Positions 40,901-52,900 of a DNA stretch of 64,000 nt are shown piece after piece. The notes below the pieces were generated by a model. It did not search any database. It was not told the origin of the DNA and saw only the letters and a list, made by a program, of their open reading frames with translations. The stretch is from Paguma larvata (lineage: Eukaryota > Chordata > Mammalia > Carnivora > Viverridae). The position numbers and the translations under genes are program-made. Positions within the stretch are counted from its first letter, which is position 1. Every line of letters begins with the position of its first letter. The DNA is taken from contig CM057833.1 of NCBI GenBank assembly GCA_030068075.1, positions 42,923,587 to 42,987,586 of the forward strand, written 5' to 3'.

Positions 40901-43900
40901 ACCTCACATAATACCTTTAGGAAGAAGCAAGGCCTGGCAGGAGAGACCATCTACAATAACTACACTCGTTCTCTGCGACTCGTGTAACATTACGGTGAGA
41001 CTAACCTCAACCCTCCCGCTTTGAGGAAGTTTTCGCAGAAGGATTTCGCACAGCTTCGTGCCATGTCGTCATCGGCTGTTGGCATGAGTTTGGAGCTTAG
41101 AACCTTGAAAACAGAAAAGCACAATTAATCACCCCAACGTTTCCAGCAGAAACAGCTCCTTCGCTAAGGAAAAGAATTAGAGAACTCGAGTCTGAGTCTC
41201 TGAAGTGCTGCATGCTGTTCATCCCCCCAGAAGCACGAGGAGGCTGATATGTCACGACGGAAATATTCACGGTTTCCAAGTTCTATTCAGTTAGCAAGAG
41301 AAATCTGTTTTGTTGAAGAAAGCTGGTGTGTTCTTTTCATGAAACCAGCAAATGTGGGCGTCTCGGGCTCTCCGGCTTAGCTAAGAGCAGAGGCGCCTGG
41401 GGGGCTCAGCAGGTTGAGGGTCCAACTTCGACTCAGGTCATGATCTCAAAGCTCATGAGACTGGGCCCCGTGTCGGCTCTGCGCTGACAGCTCGGAGCCT
41501 GGATGGAGCCTGCTTCGGATTCTGTGTCTCCCTCTCTCTCTGCCCCTCCCTTGCTCATGCTCTGTCTCTCTCAAAATAAATAAACATTAAAAAAATACTA
41601 AAAAAAAAAGATAAGAGCAGACGTTATGTGATATGCTAGGTATGTTTTCGAAAAAGTATATGAAGTTTTATAAAATAGTCCATTCATTAGAAATGCCAGA
41701 TGAGGGGCGCCTGGGTGGCTCAGTCAGTTAAGCGTCTTACTCTAGATTTCGGCTCAGGTCGTGACCTCAAGGTTCATGGGACTGACCTTGAGTTGGGCTC
41801 TGCACTGGCAGTGCTGAGCCTGCTTGGTATTCTCTCTCTCCCGCTCCCTCTGCCCCTCCCCCGCTTGCTCATGGTGTGCACGCACACTCTCTCAAAATAA
41901 ATATTAAAAAAACTGCTAGATGAGCTCTCTAATAATGATTCTGAAACTCCTATTTACTGAGCACCTACAACACAAGAGGGGAAGATGAGGCTCTCAGCAT
42001 GCATCCTCTATTAATCTCACCCTTGGGGGTGTATGTGTTTTACTTTACAGGTAAGGTCTGAGACCCAAAAGGAGAAGTGACCTCAAACTCCCTCCTACAT
42101 CGATGCCCCTTTAATGACACTGACTCACATACCTAAAGGAAAGGTTGACCGAAAATTCTGGTATGGCAGATATTATTTCTAATAATCAATCATACTACAG
42201 TGTGAGTCTTAGTAAACAACTGCTTATTTAGTTGTTATGATTTAAAAATTAAAAGAAAAAAAAAAAAGACCCACTGCCTCAGTTTCCCCAAAGTCTTAAA
42301 AAAAATTTTTTTTTAACATTTATTCGTTTTTGAGAGACAGAGTGTGAGGGGGGACGAACAAGAGAGGGAGGGAGACACAGAATCTGAAGCAGGCTCCAGG
42401 CTCTGAGCCGTCAGCACAGAGCCCGACGTGGGGCTCGAACTCACGTACCGCGAGTTCATGACCTGAGCTGAAGTTGACACTTAACTGACTGAGCCATCCA
42501 GGCGCCCCCCAAGGTATTTTTAAAAAAGGTACAATTCAAGATCCTTTTCAACTCTAGAAATATCTGTCTCTCTGAATCCGCAGGTCGTACGTGTGTAGAT
42601 TTTTAGTATGGGATTTCTTTTTTACAGATGCTATCTTCCTAAAGTGCTCTCCGGCCTCAGATTACGAGCGTTACAAGGGAGAATGGGAACCCTCTGCTTT
42701 TCTAATCCTTCCTGTGAGCTGACAGCCACGTGCACGAACTTCTCACACTTCATGTAGTAAAGAAGGAAGATCTCTTAACGGAACAGGTATTTGGAATATC
42801 CACTTTGAAGCTACCTAGTAGGCAAACGTAGGTGGAAGACTGAAATGCAAGGAACTTAACCTTTTAGGAGTCAGTAAAAAAAAAAAAGTGCTTTAGAAAG
42901 TATTAGGTTTTCCAAACGTTTTGTGCTAAAGTGAAAAACCACCTATCAAAGGATTTCCCTGAAACTGCGCTGGAGATATTTTGCTACCACGGTCCGCAGG
43001 CTCGAAGATGCTGCAACCTGGGTAGCTGGTGACAAGCAGACTCACTGTCACAGCGTGCTGTTCTCTAGGTGCTCTCAAATGTGGGTGTTAAGGTTTGTAC
43101 CTTCGCTTTTTCTGAGACAGTCATTCAAAGGCAAACGACAAAACTGGAGGTAGTGCAAAATTTATAAGCTTAAGTTGGCCAAAAATTTCCCGGGCAATTT
43201 CCTTTTAAACATCCACGTTAAATAAAGACATACTTTCCTTTAAAAACACTTGTTAAATATTTTCTCCTTTTGAACCCCACACGTTTTTTTTCACATGAAT
43301 GATTACTTTAATTAAGACCAATATGACATGACACAGCTTGAACACACAGGCAACAAGCGAGGCAGAAAAATGAATGAATAGAGTTACACACTCCAGATTA
43401 GACTGTCAGATGAAATAAAACTCGGGACAAAGCAAAATCATCCAGGGCTTTATTTTCTCCAGACAGAAAATGGCAAGAGGGGCTGAGCCCTCAGCCTCCA
43501 AGAACAGGGCTGTTGCCGCCCGCTCACTCTGCCTAACGCTTTGCTTTCAGGACGCAGAGGATGCGGTCTCCCTGATGTCTCACTCAAGATTCGGGAGCAA
43601 ACATCTTGCCCTTCAGCGGTCGCCCTTTAGCAACCACAGTGACTTGCAGACATTAAACAGGTATTGAATGTTTACTGAACTAAATCTACTAGTTTAAAGC
43701 TACTTTGGGGAAAAGAGAGTAATGAAGATATTCTTGTGTTTAAATTCTTCCGAACCTTTTTTTAAAACCCTGAAATATTAAGGTTAATGTATTCCCTGAC
43801 CACCTCCTCATTGCTTCATTTAGGACAACAAATTATAATTGTTTTTTGAAAAGTTAGGATGCATTTAATAACAAGCAGACTGAGGGTAATGACTGATGTT

Positions 43901-46900
43901 AGACAGATTTGCTAAATATCCAGAGGAAGATAATGGCATATTTTAATACATAAGGCTTCCTCATTATTTATTCAGATGCTGTTTTGCAAGTATAACAATA
44001 CACACAGGTATAAAGTGAAAAAAAGCCTGAGCATCTTCTAAGGCCAAAAAAAAAACCCAAGAAACCCAAAATGTTTCAATTTATATTTTGGTTTTTTTTT
44101 TTTTTTTTTTAAAGTTTATTTATTTTTGAGAGACATAGAAGCACAGCATGAACAGGGGAAGGGCAGAGAGAGAGGGAGACACAGAATCGGAAGCAGGCTC
44201 CAGGCTCTGAGCCGCCAGCACAGAGCCCGACGTGGGGCTCGAACCCACAGACCGCAAGATCATGACCTGAGCCGAAGTCGGCGGCTTAACCGACTGAGCC
44301 ACCCAGGCGCCCCTATATTTTGTTTTTTACTTTTTTTTGAAAACTACTTTTTTCCACAGATCATCCAATAAAAAAATAGAAACCCAGTTACTTATCTCTG
44401 ATAGCTAAACGCAGGAAGCTGCAAACGGAAACGCACCAGTCCAAATGAAATGAAAAGAAATGAGGCTTCTTACTTCTAAGTTGTAGAGCACTCTGAAGGT
44501 GGACATTCCCGGAGCAAATGATCGAAACAGACTCTCCAACACCGAGCTGGCGCTTGGCTGGTGCTGCTGCTTGGAGGACAGGGACGGGGACTTTGAGGAC
44601 TGAGGACTCGTTTCAGACAGTAACGTTTTCTTCGTTTTAGAAGAATGAAAACCAAGAACAAACGATGTCAGAAGCACAGATTAGAGAGAAACCCTCTTAG
44701 TGCATATCCTAACATTCTTTCCCCTGTATTCCAACTGCACCGAAGAAATTTTCTGGAAATGGACCTCAAAGACGCATCGCTTTGTAACTAACAAAACATC
44801 AAAATCCATCGCACAAACTCTAAGTGCTCAACAGCATTCCCACCCCACATGAATGCATCTGAGAATGTCTTCCGGGCAACACTTCCCTGTTTGTAACATC
44901 TGCGCTACTAAATACTGATAATTAAATTATAAGACAGTAGAAGTGGTAATTTTAAAAACGCTTTTAGCCAGTACCAGTGATACGTCTCACAATTACGTTA
45001 GTTTTCTTCTCCCTGCAAATAATACCTACAGCGTGTACGAAAAGACCTATGAGCTGATCTATTCAGCCACTGGTAATGTGAATTCGTACCTTCTAATGGC
45101 TTTGTCCACATGAACTTACTGAGAACATAATTAAACACTATTACAGATAAAATACAATTTCAATATCTAATAACATTCTTGAGGAACAACATTCTAGAAA
45201 TTAAGATGAACTTTAAATCTCAACTGTGGAAAAAACTTAAAAGATAATATAATTATGCAAGCAACTCAAACACATGCAACAATCACTTAAAAGGGGCATC
45301 ACGACAGAAGAAAGACGTCTTCCCTGATTCAGAACTAGGGTCTGATCTTGGCCAAGACGCTTCATCTCGCTGGCTTCTGTTTCTTATGACAGAACACGAA
45401 TGTGGAAGTGCGTGATATTCAAGGCTCTTCCGGTTCTAAAATCTGACGTCATCACTTATTCTACATCTCTTAAAAGCCAACATGAAGTTCTGATTTCCAT
45501 TTACAGCAAAAGTATTTTTCTAAAGAAGAGCTGTTATGGGAAAGACGGCATCATATGGCCTTAAAGTGATTTCAGGTTGTATTGCTACTGAATCGTGACA
45601 TCAAATTTCCATGCCAGTCAGGTAACTGTCCAAGACGCTGATACCTTTCTTCCTAAGGAATCGAGTTGGTCCAGGGCTTCCTGAATGGCCGGGTCAGTGG
45701 GTATCAAGAGTAGAAGCTTTCGGACTCGCAGAGTTATCCTGAAATTTTTCAAATGTAAGTTTTTTCACATAAGCCAGTTTCAAGAACAAGTCACTTGTTC
45801 CTGATGAATGTAAAGATATTCTTGGCTCCCTAACTTTAATAAATATTTCTATTTACCTCGGCTCCTCCAGATTGGCGAGCTGGTAAAGCATGTCAAACAC
45901 ATTACATACAAGCGCCATCACCACACCAGGGAGAGATTTCTCCTGAGGGAAAAAAGCAAAATACAAATACAAATTGATGAAAAGAATTTTCTCTTTTTCT
46001 AGTCAAACGTGCCAACAATAAAATCACTAATTCTGAAAGACTGGCCACTGCAAAGCTGGCGGGGAGCAGTGTGCTTATGCGCACTGCAGGGCAACGCCTG
46101 GGAATGGTCTGGCGGCGGCACCACCACCTTCTCGGGCGCCTGGTACCAGGGCTCTCTCCTACCCACCTGCTGGGGAGGGGGCTAAGGCGTCCAAAGGCAG
46201 GCAGTGAGACAGGTAAAATGAGGGGCAGGTATAATTAATAGAATGGAGAGCAGACACCATTAAAAGCTGATCATAGCTCATCAGGAGCAAATAAGGCAAC
46301 GAATGATTTAAGAGCAAAATTACAGCAGTAAAATGCATAAACACACCCAACACACAGAAGAGATTCAGATGTGACTAAAGTACTATCTTCTGGTTATAAA
46401 GACGCGCAACTAGACATCGCTATGGAATGTCATCATACAAAGGAACATTTTTAATAAAATCAGGATAAATACGAGAGAAACTGAAAATGTTAAGCTTGAA
46501 GATGTTATGTACAGGCATACTTCAGATGTTGCAGGTTCGGTTCCAGACCAGAGCAAGAAAGCAAATACTGCAAGAGTCCTGCAAATTTCTGGATTCCCAG
46601 TGCACACAAGTTTACATTCTACTGTAGTCTAAGAGGTATATGGTAGCATTATATCTAAAAAACAATGTATAACGTCTTAATCATACTTTGGTACTAACAA
46701 ATGCTAACCATCATGTGAGCTTTCAGTGAAGTGTAATCTTTTTGCTGGTGGAGGGTCTTGCCTGGATGTCAATGGCTGCTGACGGTCAGGGTGGCAGCTG
46801 TGCAGGCCGGGGTGTCTGCAGTCATTTCTTAAAATAAGACAACAATCGAGCTGGCTGCACCGAGGGACCCTTCCTTTCACGAACAGTTTCTCTATAGCAT

Positions 46901-49900
46901 GCAATACTATTGGATAGTATTTTACCGACAAAACTTTCAAAATTGGACTCAATCTGGGACACCTGGGTGGCTCGGTTGGTTAGGCATCCAACTCTTGGTT
47001 TCGGCTCAGGTCATGATCTCACGGTTCATGAGTTCGAGCCCCACATCGGGTTCTGCACGGACAGTGCTGAGCTTGCTTGGGATTCTCTGTCTCCCTCCCT
47101 CCCTCTGTCAAAAATAAGTAAATTAACATGAAAAAAACTGGAGTCCATCCTCTCAAACCCTGCCGCTGCTTTATCAACTGACATCATTCTGAATCCTTTG
47201 CCGTCCTTTCCAAAATCTTCACCACGTCTTCGCCAGGAGTAGATTCCAGCTCAAGAAACCACTTTGTTCATCCATAAGAAGGAACTCTTGATCTGTTCAG
47301 CTTTATCATGAGACGGCAGCCATTCCGGGCCATCTTCAGGCTCCACTTGCAATTCGAGTTCTCCTGCTCTTTCCACCGCATCTGCGGTTACTTCCTCCAC
47401 CGAAGTCCTGAACTCCTCAAGGTCATCCGTGAGGGCAGGAAATCAATTTCTTCCAAACTCCTGCAAATGTTGTTATTTTGACCTCTTCCCGAGAATCACA
47501 AATATTCTTAATGGCATCTTACTGGTGAATCCTTTCCAAAAGGTTTTCAGTTCGCTTTGCCCAGATCCACCAGACGAATCACTACGTAGAGGAGCTACAG
47601 CCTCAGGATTTTTCGACTTGAAAGTGGAAACGAGTGACTCCTCGATCCATGGGCTGCAGAACGGATGCTGTGTGAGCAGACATGAAAACAACATTCATCT
47701 CACTGTACATCTCCATCAGAGCTCCTGGGTGACCAGGAACGTGGTCAGTGAGCAGGAATATTTGAAAAGCATCTTCTTTCCTGAGCAGCAGGTCTCAAGA
47801 GTGGGTTCAGCAAACTGTGTTGTAAACAGATGTGCTATCGCCCAGGCTTTGTTGTTCACAGGCAGAGCAAATTTAGTATAATTCCTAAGGGCCCTAGGAT
47901 TTTCAGAATGGCAAAGAAGTCCTGGCTTCCACTCAGAGTCACTAGCTGAATTAGTCCCTAACGAGAGTCAGCCTGTCCTTTGGAGCTCTGAAGCCAGGCA
48001 TTGACTACTCCTCTCTAGCTATGAAAGTCCTAGCTGGCCTCTTCTTCCAATACAAGGTCTTCCATCTACACTGAAAGTCTGCTGCTCAGTGCGGCCGCCT
48101 TCATGAATCCTCTGAGCCAGATCTCCCGGAGCACCTGCTGCAGCTTCTACATCAGCACTTGCGGCTTCACCTTGGAGTTTCAGGTTACGGAGCTGGCTTC
48201 TCTCCTTAAATCTCATGAATCTACCTCCACCAGCCTCAAACTTCTCCGCAGCTTCCTCGCCCCTCTCAGCTTTCCCAAGAATTGAGGAGAGGGAGAGCCT
48301 TGCTCTGGACCAGGCTTTGGCTTAAGAGGATGTTGTGGCTGGTCCGATCTTCCATCCAGACCACTCACGCTTTCTCCATATCGGCAATATGGCTGTTTCA
48401 CTTTCTTATCCTTTGTGAGCTCACCGGAGTAGCACTTTTAATATCCTTCAAGAACTTTTCCTTTGCGCTCACAACCTGGCTAAGTGTTTGGTGCAAGAGG
48501 CTTCCCTTGCAGCCTGCCTCAGCTTTCAACATGCCTTCCTCGCTAAGCTTCGTCATTTCTAGCTCTTGACCTACTGGGAGAGACGTGCAACTCTTCCTCT
48601 CACCTGACTGCTCAGAGGCCACAGCAGGGTTATCGAGTGGCCTGATTTCAATAACCGCTGCTGTCTCAGGGAACAGGGAGGCCCGAGGAGAGGGAGAGAC
48701 ACGGGGAACCGCTGGTTGTGGAGCAGTAGGAACACACAACATTTATTAAGTTTGCCGCCTTCTATGGGCACGGTTCGTGGTGCCCCCAAGTAATTACAGA
48801 AGTAACATCACAGATCCCTGACCACGGGTCATCGTAACGAACATAACAATAATGAAAAAGTTTAAACTACTGTGAGAATTATCAAAATGTGACACCGAGA
48901 CACGAAGTCAGCAAATGCTGTTGGAAAAATGGCACCAGCAGACCTGCTTGGCACAGAGTTGCCACAAACCTTCAATTTGTAAAAAACCCAAAATCTGAAA
49001 AGTGCAATAAAGGCAAAGTATGTTTGTACATTGTTTCTGTTGTTAAATAACTGTTATAATGCTACTCTTGAATGGGATCTCCCGTAAGTTCTTACTATTA
49101 TATAAGTACGGTTACTTAAACGACAAATAAACACATTAACTAATACTAACCCTGAGGAGCTGAGAGCAGTAGCAAGATTATGCTGAGTTAAAAAACCACA
49201 ATGTACAAAGATCTTATAAATGGAACTAAAGCAATCTTTATAAATATGAAAAAAAACCCTCACATGCTATTAGAATACCTTTACATAAGGTCTGGTGGGA
49301 TCTTCCTTTCTAGACTATAAGAGCTAAGAAGCAAAACCAGTCTGATTGGTTTATCTCTGGTGCCAAGCTCAGTCCTGACACAGAGAGGGTACAGAGTAAA
49401 TGGGCTGATTTCATGAAGTCACTCAGCAAATACTGACTGTGTACCTTTCATATCGTAGACGCTGTTTTAGGTGCTGGGGATACAACAGTGAGCAGAGCAG
49501 GCAGAAGTCTGCTCTCAAGGAGTTTATAGTTCACTGGGGAGAGAGAAGGGATGGGAGACAGGAAGTGCAGGGATGGCACTAACAACTTAAATAGGACTGC
49601 CACCGAGAAGGCAACCTTCGAGTGAGAGCCGAAGAACGGGAGAGAGGACCACCTGCACGGTGGGGAAGAACGTTGCATGAGAGAGGACCACCTGCATGGT
49701 GGGAAAGAACGTTCCAGACACGGGGAAGGGCAAGTACACAGACCCTACTAGGTCTGAGGACCAACGTGGAGGCCGGTGCAGCTGGGGTGGTGGGAGCGAG
49801 ACGGGGTCAAGGGAGGTGAGATCAGAGAGGTCTCGCAAAGGTCCGTGAGGTTAGCCCTGTGGGGCCCGGTAGACTCTGGCTCCTACTCTGAGTGAGAGGA

Positions 49901-52900
49901 AGTCTCCGAGCCTTTGAGCTGGTGGCACAACACGACTGCTATTTAAAAGGACCCCGGGTTGCCAGGCACAGAGAAGGGTCCAAGGGCAGAGCCGTGAGAG
50001 CAGGCAGGCACTCTTCACGTGGCTGTCAGGCCTCGCCTGGCTCTCCCCTTCCTCTCCGGTCTTCCGCCGTCGCCCTTGCTGGGTCCTCTTCACCCTCGAT
50101 CCCTATACAAGGAAGTTCCCTGGCTCGGTCCTCTGACCTCTTGTCTGTCTACGCTCGTTCCCTTCGGAGCCTCGTCAGTCAGTGCGTGTCTGAGAGAAGA
50201 GGACCCGGTCATCCGAGTCTCTGTGGGCGGAAGATTCCTAAATCCTGACTGGTCTACCGACTCTGGCACTCCGTACCTGCTCCATGGCGTAGGACGAGCT
50301 GAAGGCCCCACTGCCACTGCTGCTGGAGCTGGTCGAGGAGTCCGCGGAGCTCCCAGACGGGGTCCCACTGCCCGAGGTCTTCACCGTGAGGATCTGTTCG
50401 TCAGAAAAGCCCAGCTGGTGGAGGAGCTTTTGATCTTTATTCACTGTCAGCTGCGAAAAGAGGTTTGTTAATTACTGGGAAGAAGAGGAAGGTACTGGTA
50501 TCAGGCTGGAGGGCCCCAAAGCGTTGGCTTAAACCTACCAGACTATCATTGGTAAATATCTGAATGTTGTCCACAGGTGAGCACAGCTGCTTGGCTATCT
50601 TCCACCGCACGCTGCCTATGGTTTCATTACTGTGAGCCTGTCCGACAGAATTAAACACCTGTGAGTCCTTTGTTTACCTGTCCACTTAAGCAACTGCTCG
50701 AGAGCACGACTGTGCACCAGGCACTGTTCCAGAAGCCGCGAACACAGCAGAGAACCCACACACGAGACGCCCTGCCCCGGAAGGCTTCCCTTCTGCAGTA
50801 ATCCAATGTCCTGTTTTTCCCACCCCCATCCCTCGCCATCTCCTGTGCGTCAAATCTGGAGTCCTGCTGCTGCTGCCGTCTCCCCTCTCTCCTGTTCTCT
50901 CTGCGCTCCCCTCACACCGGCCACCTTGCCGGTCACTCAGCGAGCCACGAAAAGTCCCACGTCGGGGCCTCAGCACCTGCTTTTCCTTTGCTTGGAATGC
51001 TCCTCCCCAGGAACTATTTGTTGTCGCTGCATACCATTTTTGTTCAAACGTCACCACCTCGGAGAGAACTTCCCTGCCCATCTTTTTATGATATGTCACA
51101 CGTATGCATCGCTCTCTACCAAATTATTCTGCTTCGCTCTTGTTCTTCAGAATACTCATCCCCACCTGACGTCACATTACACACTTACTCACGTGTCTGT
51201 TACACCTACCAGTTCCCTTTCGCTGCAGGCCTCTAGTCTAAATTTGTTTACCAAACAACTTGCAGAATAGTGGCTCATGGAGTCACCCCACTCCGGAGTG
51301 CTCTCGTGAAAGTAACAAGACAATATGGAAATGGCCGCAGGGCTTCACGTGAACCTACCTCTACGGTGAAGGTATCTTTGGTAGACTCGTACGTAACATT
51401 GAGAGTTAAAAGATGTCCATGAAATGAGGCACCATGAGGTAGAATAGTTCGTGGAACAGAGTAAAAATCCTTGAAAAAGACAGAAGTCAAACAAGTCAGA
51501 TGCACGTGTCATTGTTAAACGTCTCAAAAATACACACCTGACACGAGCCTAACGACAGGATGACAAAGCTGCTTTAAAAAGAAGAGGCTTACCTCGATAG
51601 TGATCACGTAGCGTTCTGCCAGAAGCAGCAATCTCTCAATTATTACAAGTTTAGTGGATCTGTGGATCAAAAAAATTTTTTTGAGCATATTTGAAATGAA
51701 CTGCGGACTCGAACGTATTTGAAATAAATCGCACAATTCCAGTCTGCTTCACCAAAACCACGCAGTCAGCACTGACTGGCCAAAGGCTGAAATTTGCAAA
51801 GACCAAACTTCCCCTTCACCCAGGGGGAGGTGGCTCGACCAGCTCACAGCTGTGGTGCACTGACGGAGTAAGGGGGCCAAGCCTGCCCCCTCCATGTTCT
51901 CTTTCCTGTCCTTTCCTCTCCTCTCTTTTTAGACAGTTGTTCCATTAATAGAGGACCTGGGCCTCCGGCTTGTTTGTCCGTCAATCTACCAAGGATGAAC
52001 AATCAGTGAGTTTGAGTGTCATAATCCTACAACTAAAATATGCCACATAATTCTGTAAACACAGAGAACCTGACATGGTTCTGAGTTGCCTGAAAACCAG
52101 GAAATGTACCACAAATAAGACTTGCTGTTCTCAATAGTCTAAGAATGAGGAGGGAGGGAGGAAGGAAGGAAGGACGAACAACTGTTTATCTGGTTTAAAT
52201 GAACATTCCCTACAGTTAACACACACAAGCGTGGGGTGCCTGGCTGGCTTAGTTGGTTAAGTGTTCGACTTTAGCTCAAGTCATGATCTCACAGTTCGTG
52301 GGTCTGAGCTCCGCATCGGGCTCTATGCTGACACCTCAGAGCCTGGAGCCCGCTTAGGATTTTGTGTCTCCCACTCTCTCTGCCCCTCCTCTGCTCACAC
52401 TTTATCTCTCTCTCTCTCAAAAATAAACAAACATTAAAAAATTAAAAAAAAAAAACCCACAAGTGTAAGAATTATTATCCTACCGGTTTTCAAAATACTT
52501 GAGAAGTCAACACTCATCAGGAGACAAACATCTCCAGAACAGGCAACATATAGCAAGCTCTAGTGGAGCTCTAGCACCCCCTGAAAATGAGACTCGAGGT
52601 CCCTTTTGGTCAGACTGAGGGATGTGAACTAACAGCACTCTAACGTTCAGCAGCTCATATGCTCACAGCTCCATATCTGATTCTAAAGACACATTACATG
52701 TGTTAACATCAAGAGATGAAAATCCAAATGTCCTTAATTTAAACATGTGCTCTTCCAGAAAAGAAATCTAGGCATTTCAAATAGGTATCTTTCTAAATCT
52801 GAAAAGAGGCACTAACACTTTCTAACAACTGATCTGGTTTGCTGATTAGCAGTACTGGAAATTCTACTTTAGAAAAGAGTTTGTTAAACACATTTTAGTA

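Larger units (their letters stand above)
46512..49026 (-). mobile_element. Tigger1-type (pogo/mariner) DNA transposon
   Basis: The left terminus CAGGCATACTTCAGATG with GGTTCGGTTCCAGACCA matches the Tigger1 inverted repeat. The right end (…CAAAGTATGTTTG) is its decayed inverse, and TA dinucleotides flank both ends (46510-46511 and 49027-49028), as expected for this family. It is about 2.3 kb without the nested SINE, close to full length, and fills most of the intron between w12 and w13. Confidence 0.9.

Noticed and set aside
47429..48569. Plus-strand open frames in the w12-w13 intron
   Set aside because: They are antisense shadows of the decayed Tigger1 transposase on the minus strand.
52571..52585. 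Third CTCF-like motif (reverse complement CAGGGGGTGCTAG)
   Set aside because: Two mismatches at informative positions; too weak to list beside the two strong ones.
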